A DNA stretch of 64,000 bases from CAVRIA01 sp963721115 (GCA_963721115.1 CAVRIA010000017.1:124001-188000); one strand, 5' to 3'; shown: positions 10,631-19,730, numbered from the stretch's first letter. Notes: generated from the sequence alone by a model not told the origin. Numbers and translations are program-made.

Positions 10631-11473
10631 TCACTTCCCCTTCCACTGCGGCTGGCGCTTCTCCTTGAAGGCCTTGATGCCCTCCTTGGCATCTTCGCTC
10701 ATGAACACGTTGGCCGAGTAGCTCATCTCGTTCTCGAGCGCCGCTTTCAGATCGAGGAAGGTGCTCTTCTTCGCCGACTCCTTGCAGGCGCGCACGGCCA
10801 GCGGCCCGTTCAGGCAGATCGTGTCGGCGTACTCGCGCGCCTTGGCCATCACCTGGTCGCGCGGCACGATGGCGTTGACCAGGCCCATCTGGAAGGCGCG
10901 CTGCGGCGTGATGCGGTCGGCCAGCAGAAGCACCTCCATGGCGTTGCACCACGAGAGCTGCCGGACGCTGTGCACGGTCGACCCGCCGCCTGGGAAGAGG
11001 CCGCGCCGGGGCTCGGCGAGCTGAACCCAGGCGTCCTCGGAGATGACGCGCAGATCCGTGTTCCACATCATCTCCAGACCGCCGGCGGCGCAGATGCCGT
11101 TGACCGCAGCGATCACCGGCTTGTAGAGCGCGAACTCCGTGCCGTCCGAAAGCGTCGCACCGTCGCGCAGCACCGCAACCAGGCTGTCCGCGAAGCTGTA
11201 CTTCGAGCCCTCGACGGTCTGCTTCGACTCGCCGGCGGCCAGCTTGTCGGCCCTCTCCGTGACCACGGAGACGAAGCTCTTCAGGTCCGCGCCGACGCAG
11301 TAGACGTCGCCGACGCCGGTGAGAATCGCCACGAAGGCGTCCGCGTCGTCGCGAAAGCGGACCCAGCAGTCCGCCAGTTGGCCGAAGTGCTCCAGATCGA
11401 GCGAGTTGCGCGCTTCGGGCCGATCGATGGTGATGGTGACGATGTTTCCGTCCTTCTCATAGTGAATAGCCAT
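10631..11473 (-). CDS. Enoyl-CoA hydratase/isomerase (crotonase) family protein
   Basis: 280 residues from ATG 11471-11473. Crotonase-fold landmarks: TITIDRPEARNSLD near residue 13, the first oxyanion segment (VYCVGADLKSF), the second oxyanion segment KPVIAAVNGICAAGGLEMMWNTDLRV, and PRRGLFPGGGSTV. It acts on an acyl-CoA in the cytosol; the exact reaction cannot be read from the sequence. Co-transcribed with the DapB-like gene downstream. The upstream side ends at a strong hairpin (11510-11548) and the methyltransferase remnant, so its promoter must lie within about 11474-11510. Confidence 0.88.
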   Translation of the reverse strand: MAIHYEKDGNIVTITIDRPEARNSLDLEHFGQLADCWVRFRDDADAFVAILTGVGDVYCVGADLKSFVSVVTERADKLAAGESKQTVEGSKYSFADSLVAVLRDGATLSDGTEFALYKPVIAAVNGICAAGGLEMMWNTDLRVISEDAWVQLAEPRRGLFPGGGSTVHSVRQLSWCNAMEVLLLADRITPQRAFQMGLVNAIVPRDQVMAKAREYADTICLNGPLAVRACKESAKKSTFLDLKAALENEMSYSANVFMSEDAKEGIKAFKEKRQPQWKGK

Positions 11474-11509
11474 GGCCAGCCTAGACGCCACGTCCTCACG
11501 ATGCTGTCA

Positions 11510-11548
11510 AGCCTCGGCGCCGCCCGCATCGCGAACGGCGCCGAGGCT
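11510..11548. repeat. Perfect 12-bp inverted repeat (stem-loop)
   Basis: AGCCTCGGCGCC (11510-11521) pairs with its complement at 11537-11548 across a 15-base loop. Neither strand has a T-run after the stem, so it is not a classic intrinsic terminator. It lies between the methyltransferase remnant and the enoyl-CoA hydratase start. Confidence 0.7.
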
Positions 11549-11571
11549 CCCGGACTCCTGTCACTCGTCCC

Positions 11572-11979
11572 CTACGGCCGGGCTTCGAAGACCAGATTGA
11601 ACGGGGTCTCGGCGGCGCGGCGAAAGCGGCTGAAACCGGCGCTGCCGATGACCTCGCGCAGGCGCGCCTCGCCGGCCTGTGCGCCGAGCGCCACGGTGGG
11701 ATCCTGCGAGAGCGACGCCTGGGTGCAGACCAGCGTCGAAACGGAGTAGTAGAGACGGCCGACCGGGTTGAGGTTGTGCTCGACCTGGTCGCCCGCGAAG
11801 GGCTCGACCAGCAGCCAGGTTCCGTCTTCGTTCAGCGCCCGGCGAATACGCGTTGCGGCGCCGATGGGATCTCCCATGTCGTGCAGACAGTCGAAGCAGG
11901 CGACCAGATCGTAGCGGCCGTCGAAGTCCTTCGCGGAGGCGACCTCGAAGCGGGTGCGGTCGGCGACCCCTGCAGCCGC
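11572..11979 (-). pseudogene. 5'-truncated SAM-dependent methyltransferase
   Basis: The frame encodes about 136 residues ending at TAG 11572-11574: VADRTRFEVASAKDF, YDLVACFDCLHDMGDP, then DGTWLLVEPFAGD, NPVGRLYYSVSTLVC and a C-terminal GFSRFRRAAETPFNLVFEA. This is the C-terminal part of a class I methyltransferase family that usually has about 350 residues, often with an N-terminal winged helix. The region that would carry the N-terminal half and SAM-binding motif I is absent; coding similarity stops at the CG tract (11980-11995). An ATG at 11877 would give only 101 residues. Either a real breakpoint or an assembly join removed the 5' part. Confidence 0.75.
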
Positions 11980-11995
11980 CGCGCGCGCGCGCGCG
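11980..11995. repeat. (CG)8 tract at a breakpoint
   Basis: Eight CG dinucleotides in a row separate two genes that point away from each other, each lacking its 5' part. Alternating CG is a known polymerase and assembly stumbling block and can form Z-DNA. It marks the join discussed in the findings. Confidence 0.8.
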
Positions 11996-14530
11996 AGTCG
12001 ACGTCAAGCTCATCGCCGCGACGCAGCGGGAGCTGAGGCGCCTCGTTGACGGCGGCGGCTTCCGTGCCGATCTCTACCACCGTCTCGCCGTCCTGATCCT
12101 GACCCTGCCGCCGCTGTGCGACCGCGGCGAGGACATCCTGCTCCTCGCACGCCACTTCCTCGACTCGTACGCGACCGCGCACGGCTTGCCGCCGAAGCAT
12201 CTCACGCCCGACGCCTGCGACTGGCTCTGCGGCTATCGCTGGCCCGGCAACGTGCGGGAGCTCGGCCACCTGATGGAGCGCGTCACGCTGCTCAGTGCGG
12301 ATGCGGAGGTGAACCGCGGCGTCCTGGAGGGTCTCTCCATCGATCCACCGGCGCCGTCCCCACCGAGGCCTGCGCCCGCCGCGGCCGACGCGGCGCCGGA
12401 TCGGGAAGAGACCGCGATCCGCTCCGCCCTCGCCCGAACCGGGGGCAACGTCGTGCGCGCCGCGCGGCTGCTCGGCGTCGGCCGCAACGCCCTCCGCTAC
12501 CGGATGCGGCGCCTCGGCATTGCACGAGAGGACAGCGCGCCCTCTGCGCTCGACTCGACCCAGCCTCCGGCCACGCCGATCTCGGAGGATCCGGGCTCGG
12601 CGCCACCTCCAGCATCGGCACCGACGTGGGAAACCAAGGCCGTCGCCGTGCTCGCCCTGGCTCTCAGCCTCCCCGAGCCCGGAGAAGACTCTCGACTACG
12701 AGCCGTGGACGGTGGCGACACGGTGGGACCGAGTCGTCGGGGAAAAGGTGCGCGGATTCGGCGGTGTGTTCCTGCACCGGTCGCCGTCCCGGCTCACCGC
12801 CCTCTTCGGTGTTCCGCGCGCCCTGGAGCAGACGCCGCAGCGCGCCGTGCAAGCCGCACTCGCCATCCTACAAGCGGTGACGCGGGCGGGCGAGCCTCGT
12901 CCGCAGGTGCGCGCCGGCGTGCACGTGGGCGAGGCGCGTGTCGACGCGGGCGCTTCCGACCCGACGGCGCGCCTGCTGGCCATCGGAGATGTCCTGGCGC
13001 TTCCGGAGCGCCTGCTCGGCCACTGTGGAGCCGGCGAGGTGTTGGTCTCGCCCCAGGTAGCGCGCCGGGTGGAGAGGACGTGCGAGCTCGAGGGGCGCCG
13101 CTTGCAGCTCGGACCCGCCGACGCGGACGTCCTCACCGCGTACTGCGTCACCGGACCACGCCAGTGGGCAGAATCGACGCGAGCGGCCGCTGGCGAGGGC
13201 GCTCTCACGAGCTTCGTCGGCCGCCACCGCGAGCTCGACCTTCTGCGCGACGCCTTCGATCGGGCGGTGTCGAATCAGGGTCAGGTCGTGTTCATCGCCG
13301 GGGACGCCGGCATGGGCAAATCACGCCTGCTGGCGGAGTTCCGGAAGCGACTTGCCTCCGCGCCGCACCGCTGGATCGAAGGGCGATGCGCCTCGTACGG
13401 CACCGACACCCCCTTCCTCCCGATCATCGACAGCCTGCGCCGCCATCTCGACATCGACGATCTCGACGACGAGGCGGCGGCTTCCGCGAAGGTCGCGCGA
13501 GAGATCGAGCGGCTCGGAGACGACCTCGGCTGGACGATGCCATTCGTCCATCAGGCCCTGTCGCTGCGGGTCGGCGACGACACAGTCGCGTCGCTCGACT
13601 CGGCGAGCCGGCGCAGCGAGACGTTTCGCGCCCTGCGCGCGCTCACCCTGCGCGCGGCGGAGCTGGAGCCGCTCGTCATGGTCGTCGAGGACCTGCACTG
13701 GATCGATCCGGCGTCCGAGGAGTTTCTCGCCTTCGTCGACGAAGCCATCCCGACGGCTCGCGTTCTCCTCGTCCTGTCGCACCGCTCCGGCTACAACCAT
13801 CCCTTCGGCGACCGCAGCTACCAACAGCGCATCACGTTGGCGCCGCTCAGCGGCGGCGACGCGGCACGGATGACCGGCTCGATCCTGGGCGCGGCGGAGG
13901 TCCCCGAGGAGCTGCGCTCTCTCATCGCCCGCAAGGCGGAGGGCAATCCTTTCTTCGTCGAGGAGCTGACCAAGTCCCTCCTCGAGGACGGCTCCCTGCG
14001 GCGCGAGAACGGAGGCGTCGTTCTCGCCCGTAACCTCGGCGACATCGCCGTGCCCGACACCATTCAGGACATCCTGATCGCGCGCATCGATCGGCTTGCC
14101 GAGGAGTCGCGCCGCGCCATTCAGGTCGCCTCCGTGATCGGACGGGAATTCGCCCTGCGCCTGCTGGCCCGCATCAGCGATGCCGGCGATCGGATCCGCG
14201 CTCACGTCGACGAGCTGCGCGGGCTCGAGCTGATCTACGAGAAGGCGCTGCACCCGGAGCTGGCGTACATGTTCAAGCACGCGCTGACGCACGACGTCGC
14301 CTACGAAAGCGTGCTGCGCGAGCACCGCAAGGCCCTGCACCGCACCATCGGTCTGGCCATCGAGGAGTTGTACGCGGACCGCATCGCCGAGCACTACGAA
14401 ACCCTGGCCGAACGCCTTGTGCGAGCGGATCGGGGACCGCGCCCTGCGCAGCCGCCTTCTCAACACCCTCGGTTGGTGCTTCGCCGAGATCGGAGACGCG
14501 GAGCGGGCGCTCGGCGGCGCCCTCCGAAGC
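11988..14530 (+). pseudogene. Decayed sigma54 activator-cyclase-like-STAND ATPase-TPR regulator
   Basis: The first frame begins inside a sigma54-activator AAA+ domain (VDVKLIAATQRELR, FRADLYHRLAVL, GYRWPGNVRELGHLMER), so Walker A, GAFTGA and Walker B are missing. A Fis-type HTH follows (GNVVRAARLLGVGRNALRYRMRRLGI). After a +1 change near 12681 a degenerate class III cyclase-like domain is read (VVGEKVRGFGGVF, LTALFGVP), then a STAND/AAA16 ATPase with GDAGMGKSRLL (Walker A), MVVEDLHWID (Walker B) and EGNPFFVEEL. The TPR part breaks at about 14410: YETLAERL is followed, in another frame, by CERIGDRALRSRLLNTLGWCFAEIGD, which normally lies a few hundred residues further on. The intact architecture would be a cytosolic signal-integrating regulator; this copy cannot work as such. 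Confidence 0.75.
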
Positions 14531-14570
14531 CATTCCGCGCCGCGAGCATCCCCGACCGGACCGGCGGCGC

Positions 14571-14710
14571 GACGAGTGGATACGGCTGAACGGCCGAGAG
14601 CTCGGCGGCCACGTCGACGGGCACACTCCCTTCGCCTTCGACGCCACCGCTACCTGCGCAGCGGCGAGAACGTTTTCAAGGTCGCGGCGACCCGAGAGCC
14701 CGGATCTTGA
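14571..14710 (+). pseudogene. Remnant of a glycoside hydrolase family 2 sugar-binding domain
   Basis: About 45 residues in two frames: EWIRLNGRELGGHVDGHTPF, AFDAT, then RYLRSGENVFKVAA. This matches the jelly-roll sugar-binding domain of GH2 enzymes, whose pattern is 'W.NG..(V/L)G.H.GG.TPF.FD.T..L..GEN.L.V.V'. The frame changes by one missing base near 14650. Nothing of the catalytic domain is present, and the preceding 60 bases are unrelated to GH2. The last 35 bases overlap the 3' end of the cytochrome gene on the other strand, so one of the two coding assignments there is incidental. Confidence 0.55.
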
Positions 14711-16397
14711 GCCCCAAGGCGATCAGGACCAAGACGATGAGACCGAGGGAGACGAACAGGCCACGACGGCGGTACGCCAGCTCGTCGAGCCCCTTCCGCG
14801 CACCGTTGAGAGCGGCTTCCGCGTGCTTCCGGCCCTCTTCGTAGTGCTTTATGAACTCCCCGCTATCGGCGTCCGAGAACGTGTGCACCAGCACTTCGAG
14901 CTGGATCTGCGCATCGACCGCTTGATCGATCTCGCTCGCCGGCTCGCGAACGGTGACGCCGCCTCTCTGCGCGGCCAGCAGGAGTCTCTCCGCGCGCGCC
15001 GTGAGGGCGGTGAGGTTTTGCATGCGATCGACGAAGGTCTTGCTCGTGCCGTATCCCACCGCCTCCCCGGTCAAGGCCGGCTGCTGCGCGTGGCAGTTCC
15101 CGCAGCGCAGCACCGGCGCCCGCACCTCCTGGCCGGTCGATGGGTCCCGATACGTGTAGTACGTCTTGCCGATGCGGAACTTGGTGAACAGGCGCTGGAA
15201 CTCCGGGCGCATCTGCGTGCCGCCCTCGGCTCCCGGCTGGGTGTGGTACGGGAGCGCCATCGCCTGATCGATGAGCCAGTTGAAGCGATCCTCGCCCCGC
15301 AGACCTTGCTCGCTGGCGCGGGCGAGAAGCTCGTCCCGCATCTTTTGATAGCGGCGGCGCGTCCGGGCGAGGTCCGGGATTTCCTGCACATTGGCGTCTG
15401 ACGGCTCGTGGCAGAAGACGCACGGGGCCGCCGGCAACGGCGAGAGCATCGACAGAACCGGGCGGACGATCCCGTGCTCGCCATGGCAAGCGGCGCACTC
15501 GGTGAGCGCGACGGAGGAGGGAAGGTGGCTCGCCGGGTCGGTCGACGGATGGCACATCGCGCAGCCTTCGTCTCCCGCCGTCGCCAGCAGCTCGCGGTGC
15601 CGAGCGAATCCCTCTCGCTTCGGACTGGCGCGGAACAGCTCGGCCTCGCGGCCGTGGCAGTTGCCGCAGACGAGCGCCACCGACTCGATTCCGGGCGGCG
15701 CTGCCGCGTGGTTTCCGTGGCAGTCGTTGCAGGTCGGTGCCGACAGCTCCTCGTGGTCGAGGAGAGCGCGGGCGTGGACGCTCCGCTCCCAGCGCGCGTA
15801 CTGATCGACCGGCAGCGGGCGGCCGTCGGGCAGCTTGTAACCCCGCATGTACTCGGCATCGGCGTGGCAGCGAGCGCAGGTCTCGGCGACGTGCGTCGGG
15901 TAGACGTGGGACGCCGTGTTGTCGGGCGGCAGGATGTCGTGCGCTCCGTGACAATCGACGCAGGTGGCGACCTTGGGGTCACCGCGTTTCAGGGCCTTCC
16001 CGTGATCGCTCGTCCAGTATTCGCGCTCCTGATCGACGCGCGGGCTCGACAAGAACTTCTTCATGTACGCGATGTCGGAGTGACAGCGGCCGCAGAAGTT
16101 GGGGATGTCGGCGCGCTCGGGAACGCCGCGATACGGGTTCGCCGCGTACCTCGGATCCATCGCCGCGGTCTTGTTGCCAGTCAGCGCCGGGTCGGGATTT
16201 CCGCCGTGGCAATCTTGACAGGAGAGACCCGCCTTGGCGTGGGCATCCTCGCCGAACTGCCGAACCATTTGGACCTGTTTCTCGGAGAAATGATCGGCGC
16301 TGCCGTGACAGGCGACGCAGGACGTCGGGGGCGGTTCCGCCCGCGCGGTGACCGCGGCCAGCAACACGGCGCAGGACAGGGCGACGACGACCTTCAT
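14676..16397 (-). CDS. Membrane-anchored 11-haem cytochrome c of a bc-type complex
   Basis: 573 residues from ATG 16395-16397. A cleavable-looking signal peptide (VVVALSCAVLLAAVTARAE) is followed by 11 CXXCH motifs: CVACH, CQDCH, CGRCH, CVDCH, CARCH, CNDCH, CGNCH, CAMCH, CAACH, CVFCH, CGNCH. There is then a helical stretch and one C-terminal membrane helix (GLFVSLGLIVLVLIALGL). The bulk should sit in the periplasm and carry electrons. Its start overlaps the cytochrome b stop (ATGA) and the gene follows Rieske and cytochrome b, so it most likely replaces cytochrome c1 as electron outlet of the quinol-oxidising complex. The final residues overlap a GH2-like remnant, so the extreme C-terminus could be altered. 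Confidence 0.88.
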   Translation of the reverse strand: MKVVVALSCAVLLAAVTARAEPPPTSCVACHGSADHFSEKQVQMVRQFGEDAHAKAGLSCQDCHGGNPDPALTGNKTAAMDPRYAANPYRGVPERADIPNFCGRCHSDIAYMKKFLSSPRVDQEREYWTSDHGKALKRGDPKVATCVDCHGAHDILPPDNTASHVYPTHVAETCARCHADAEYMRGYKLPDGRPLPVDQYARWERSVHARALLDHEELSAPTCNDCHGNHAAAPPGIESVALVCGNCHGREAELFRASPKREGFARHRELLATAGDEGCAMCHPSTDPASHLPSSVALTECAACHGEHGIVRPVLSMLSPLPAAPCVFCHEPSDANVQEIPDLARTRRRYQKMRDELLARASEQGLRGEDRFNWLIDQAMALPYHTQPGAEGGTQMRPEFQRLFTKFRIGKTYYTYRDPSTGQEVRAPVLRCGNCHAQQPALTGEAVGYGTSKTFVDRMQNLTALTARAERLLLAAQRGGVTVREPASEIDQAVDAQIQLEVLVHTFSDADSGEFIKHYEEGRKHAEAALNGARKGLDELAYRRRGLFVSLGLIVLVLIALGLKIRALGSPRP

Positions 16398-17572
16398 TCT
16401 TCCCCGTCGGCGCTGCTCGACTCGGTACGGCGAATGACGAAGGCAAAGACACCGATCAGCGCGGCTGTCGCCAACACGATGTAGACCGGCAAGAGCGAAT
16501 CGTAGCCCCACGACGTCAGAACGAGCGCGTAGAGGATACCCGCGACGCCGATGAAGGTGAAGAACGGGCTGCGGCCGTGGCGCGCGGCGCCGCGGTCGAG
16601 AAAGGGCACCAGGATCAGAAGAGCGCCGGCGAGCCCGAAGAGCAGAATGGGAATGGCCTCGTACTCCAGGCCCAGGATCGAGCCGCCCGGCACGATCTTC
16701 AGGGTCTGGAACATGAACATGAAGTACCACTCCGGCCTGATGTTCGCTGGAGCCGGGGCGAACGGATCGGCCTTCGTTCCGAGCTCCCAGGGAAACAGGG
16801 CCGCCAGGGCCGCCAACACGCCGAGGGCGAGCAGCCAGGCAAACAGGTCGCGCAGCGCGTATTGGGGAAAGAACGGCATCGGCCGGCGGCGGGCCGCCTC
16901 TTTCTCGGCGCCGGGCGGTACGCTCATCCCGTGCAGCTGGACGCCGAGAAGGTGCACGGCCACCAACAAGGTCGTGAGCGCCGGAAGGATGGCCACGTGC
17001 CAGCCGAAGAAGCGGGACAGCGTCGCGCCGGTGACTCTATCTCCGCCGCGCAGGAAACGCGTGATCCACTCCCCCAACAACGGCACCGTGCTGGGGATCT
17101 GCGTGCCGACCTTGGTGGCGAAGAGCGCCAGCTCGTTCCACGGCAGGAGGTAACCGGAAAAGCCGAACGCCAGAACGAGGAAGAGGGCGAGGCATCCCGT
17201 GACCCACGACAGCTCGCGCGGCGGGCGGTACGCTTTGGCGAAGTACACCGACACCAGGTGCAGGAAGGCGAAGCCGATCATCAGGTTCGCCGACCACGAG
17301 TGCAGGGAGCGGATGAGCCAGCCGAACGGTACGGTCGTCATCATGAACTCCACCGACTCGAAGGCGTGGTCCGCGGAGGGCTGGTAATACAGCATCAGGA
17401 GAATGCCGGTCAGCACCTGAACGACGAACAGGAACAGGGTGATCCCACCGAAGTAGTACATCACCGAGAAACGGTGCACCGGCACCGACTTGTGACGCGC
17501 CATCTCACGCGTCGCGGAAATGGGGAGGCGATCGTCGAGCCAGCGGTAGAGACGGCTGCCCGAGAAGCTCAT
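16394..17572 (-). CDS. Cytochrome b of a bc-type quinol oxidoreductase
   Basis: 392 residues, eight or more membrane helices, with the full cytochrome b (b6 plus subunit IV) in one chain. Haem ligands: His of LHSWSAN and His of FLHLVSVY (14 apart), then His of FGWHVAIL and His of AVHLLGVQ (15 apart). The 15-residue second spacing is that of cytochrome b6 rather than mitochondrial-type b. The quinol-oxidation motif PEWY is present in RPEWYFMFMFQTLK. Overlaps the Rieske stop (ATGA) and the multihaem cytochrome start (ATGA), so the three are translationally coupled. Probably oxidises menaquinol in the inner membrane. Confidence 0.93.
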   Translation of the reverse strand: MSFSGSRLYRWLDDRLPISATREMARHKSVPVHRFSVMYYFGGITLFLFVVQVLTGILLMLYYQPSADHAFESVEFMMTTVPFGWLIRSLHSWSANLMIGFAFLHLVSVYFAKAYRPPRELSWVTGCLALFLVLAFGFSGYLLPWNELALFATKVGTQIPSTVPLLGEWITRFLRGGDRVTGATLSRFFGWHVAILPALTTLLVAVHLLGVQLHGMSVPPGAEKEAARRRPMPFFPQYALRDLFAWLLALGVLAALAALFPWELGTKADPFAPAPANIRPEWYFMFMFQTLKIVPGGSILGLEYEAIPILLFGLAGALLILVPFLDRGAARHGRSPFFTFIGVAGILYALVLTSWGYDSLLPVYIVLATAALIGVFAFVIRRTESSSADGEE

Positions 17573-18045
17573 GCCGACCTCCGCGAAACGACGACCGTCT
17601 GCGCGGCGATCCCCGGCTTCGACACCAGGTGCACGCCAAAGGACTCGAGCGGCTTCGGCGGCGGTCCTCCCACCACTTCGCCTTGCAGGTTGTACCTGCC
17701 GTTGTGGCAGTTGCACCAGATCAGGTGCTTGCTGCTCTTGTACCCGACGATGCAGTCGAGGTGTGTGCACACCGCCGAGAAGGCGCGAAAGTCGGTCGGC
17801 GACACGCGGATCACGATCACGGGCTTACCGCCCAGACGGGTGATCACGTAGCCCTTTTCGACGAAAGCCGGATCGTTGGTGAGTCCGACCTCCACCTCCC
17901 TCGTCGCCGGCTCGCTGGTCGCCTCCGGCGGCGTCAGATAGCGGATCACCGGGTAGGCGATCGAAAGGCAAAACGCGCCTACGGAGGTCCCGAGAAACCA
18001 ATTGAGAAAATGTCTGCGGCTTTGGTCGGCAGAATTGTCCTTCAT
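17569..18045 (-). CDS. Rieske [2Fe-2S] iron-sulfur protein
   Basis: 158 residues from ATG 18043-18045 (MKDNSADQSRRHFLNW); an upstream GTG in the open frame adds an unlikely Cys/Arg leader. The RR motif plus hydrophobic helix (residues 10-35) fits a Tat-exported, uncleaved anchor, as usual for Rieske proteins. Cluster ligands are in CTHLDC and CNCHNG, followed by the GGPPPKPLE loop. It delivers electrons from quinol at cytochrome b to the c-type subunit. First gene of the Rieske-b-multihaem c operon. Confidence 0.95.
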   Translation of the reverse strand: MKDNSADQSRRHFLNWFLGTSVGAFCLSIAYPVIRYLTPPEATSEPATREVEVGLTNDPAFVEKGYVITRLGGKPVIVIRVSPTDFRAFSAVCTHLDCIVGYKSSKHLIWCNCHNGRYNLQGEVVGGPPPKPLESFGVHLVSKPGIAAQTVVVSRRSA

Positions 18046-18225
18046 CCCATTCCCGCGCCGCTCATCCGACTGTGAACACCTTCCGCAGACCACTCCCTGT
18101 AGGACACGGCGCGATCGGTGTCAAAGTCCCGCAGGAGAAACGCCGCGCGGCACAAGGCTCGCGAATGCTCGCCGGACGGACCGAGCCGAGCATCCCGCCG
18201 CGCCCGGACGGTAGGCAGGCCGATC

Positions 18226-18699
18226 TCAGGATGCCGCTGCGTCGACTTGGACCTGCAAAAGCTCGACCTGCGGCACATAGCACCGCAGCTCTTCCAGGGT
18301 CTTCAGCTTGTATTCGCGCTCGTAGCAGATACGCGTGATCCCGGTGTTGATGAGAACCTTGAAGCAGTGGATGCAGGGCGTGTGAGTAATGTAGATCGCC
18401 GCATCGCGAATCGCCGCGCCGTTCTTCGCCGCCTGTACGATGGCGTTGATCTCGGCGTGGATGGTGCGGAAGCAGTTTTCCTCGACTTCGCCCGACGGGG
18501 TCTGGGAGCGATAGACCAGGCAGCCCTCGTCGAGGCAGTGCGGCATGCCGGCGGGGGCGCCGTTGTAGCCAGTGGCGAGGATGTTTCGGTCGCGCACGAT
18601 GACAGCGCCCACCTTGGCGCGCAGACACGTGGAGCGCTCCGCCACTTGGCGCGTGATGGTCATGAAGTACTCGTCCCAGCTCGGTCGGCGGCTCGCCAT
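18226..18699 (-). CDS. Deoxycytidylate (dCMP) deaminase
   Basis: 157 residues from ATG 18697-18699, with an excellent AAGGAGGG Shine-Dalgarno. It turns dCMP into dUMP for thymidylate synthesis. Zinc and catalytic signature: HAEINAIVQAA (His ligand and proton-shuttle Glu) and TPCIHCFK (two Cys ligands). The N-terminal SWDEYFM and the CLRAKVGAVIVRD, TGYNGAP segments are typical of ComEB-like dCMP deaminases. Cytosolic. It lies 26 bases after the site-2 protease gene on the same strand and may share its transcript. Confidence 0.93.
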   Translation of the reverse strand: MASRRPSWDEYFMTITRQVAERSTCLRAKVGAVIVRDRNILATGYNGAPAGMPHCLDEGCLVYRSQTPSGEVEENCFRTIHAEINAIVQAAKNGAAIRDAAIYITHTPCIHCFKVLINTGITRICYEREYKLKTLEELRCYVPQVELLQVQVDAAAS

Positions 18700-18725
18700 C
18701 TGCCCTCCTTCGGTGGTTGCCGATT

Positions 18726-19730
18726 TCACAGCCGTATGACCAGACCGTGCCGCGGCGCCGCGGGGGCGGAGATCGGGATCCGTTCGCCATGGAAGGCCGG
18801 CGCGGGGTGGGGTTCGACGATGTCGATGGGCACGGGCATGAACGTCAGGACGAAGATGACGAAGGTCAGCGCCGCCGCGATCATGCGGCGGCGATCGAGC
18901 GGCGTGTATGGATCGAACGGCCGCGGATGGCGCAGGCCGAGGAAGAGGAGCAGGAAGGCCCACACCAGCCATCCCGGCCATCCGCCGATCCCCATGACCA
19001 CCACGAAGGTGAACACGCCACGCGAGATCCAGTGGTGGTAGCGGCCGAAGACGGCGTAGGCGACGTGACCTCCGTCCAATTGCCCCACCGGCAGCAGGTT
19101 GAGCGAAGTCACCAGGAGACCAAACCAGCCGGCAAGCGCCACCGGGTGGAGGAGGACGGTGACCTGGCTCGAATCCACCCCCAGCACCAGATGCGTGAGA
19201 GCCGAAAAGAGCAGCGAGTCGCCGAGCAGCAGGCCGCCCTCGGTCGGCCCCAGAGGTCGGATCTCGGACAGGTAGAGTCCGATGACGACTGCAGGCACCG
19301 CGACGACAAAGCCGGCCCACGGACCGGCTGCGCCGATGTCGAACAAGGCGCGGCGGTCGGGCGGCATGGTGCGCATGCGAATGAACGCGCCGAAGGTGCC
19401 GACCAGAAAGAACGGCGGGGCGGGGATGAAATAGGGCAGCGTAGCGTCGACGCGATGTACCTGCGCGAGGAAGTAGTGCCCCAGCTCGTGACACAGCAGG
19501 ATCGTCATGACGGTGATCGCGAACGGAAAGCCCGCCACGATGACGCGGAAGTCGGCGAATGGATTCAAGCCCTGGTTGATGGCGCCAGCCATGGCCGTCG
19601 TGACGAACGTCGCTGCGAAGAGCGCGATGTTGATCGCCGGACCGCGCCGAGCCCGCGCGACTCGCCCTACGTCGGAGCGGACCGGCTGGACGTCATCGAC
19701 CAGAGGATGACTGCTGTGTACTGGGTCCAT
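18726..19730 (-). CDS. Site-2 protease family (M50) zinc metallopeptidase
   Basis: 334 residues with about seven membrane segments. The zinc site is HELGH (about residue 80, in LLCHELGHYFLAQVHRVD) with the third ligand Asp in NLLPVGQLDGGHV (about residue 220). The segments between (PYFIPAPPFFLVGTFGAFIRM, DIGAAGPWAGFVVAVPA) match the bacterial/plant EGY-type S2P subgroup without a PDZ domain. Such proteases cut membrane proteins inside the bilayer, often anti-sigma factors; no such partner is seen nearby. Sits between the SAM hydrolase and dCMP deaminase genes, all on one strand. Confidence 0.9.
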   Translation of the reverse strand: MDPVHSSHPLVDDVQPVRSDVGRVARARRGPAINIALFAATFVTTAMAGAINQGLNPFADFRVIVAGFPFAITVMTILLCHELGHYFLAQVHRVDATLPYFIPAPPFFLVGTFGAFIRMRTMPPDRRALFDIGAAGPWAGFVVAVPAVVIGLYLSEIRPLGPTEGGLLLGDSLLFSALTHLVLGVDSSQVTVLLHPVALAGWFGLLVTSLNLLPVGQLDGGHVAYAVFGRYHHWISRGVFTFVVVMGIGGWPGWLVWAFLLLFLGLRHPRPFDPYTPLDRRRMIAAALTFVIFVLTFMPVPIDIVEPHPAPAFHGERIPISAPAAPRHGLVIRL

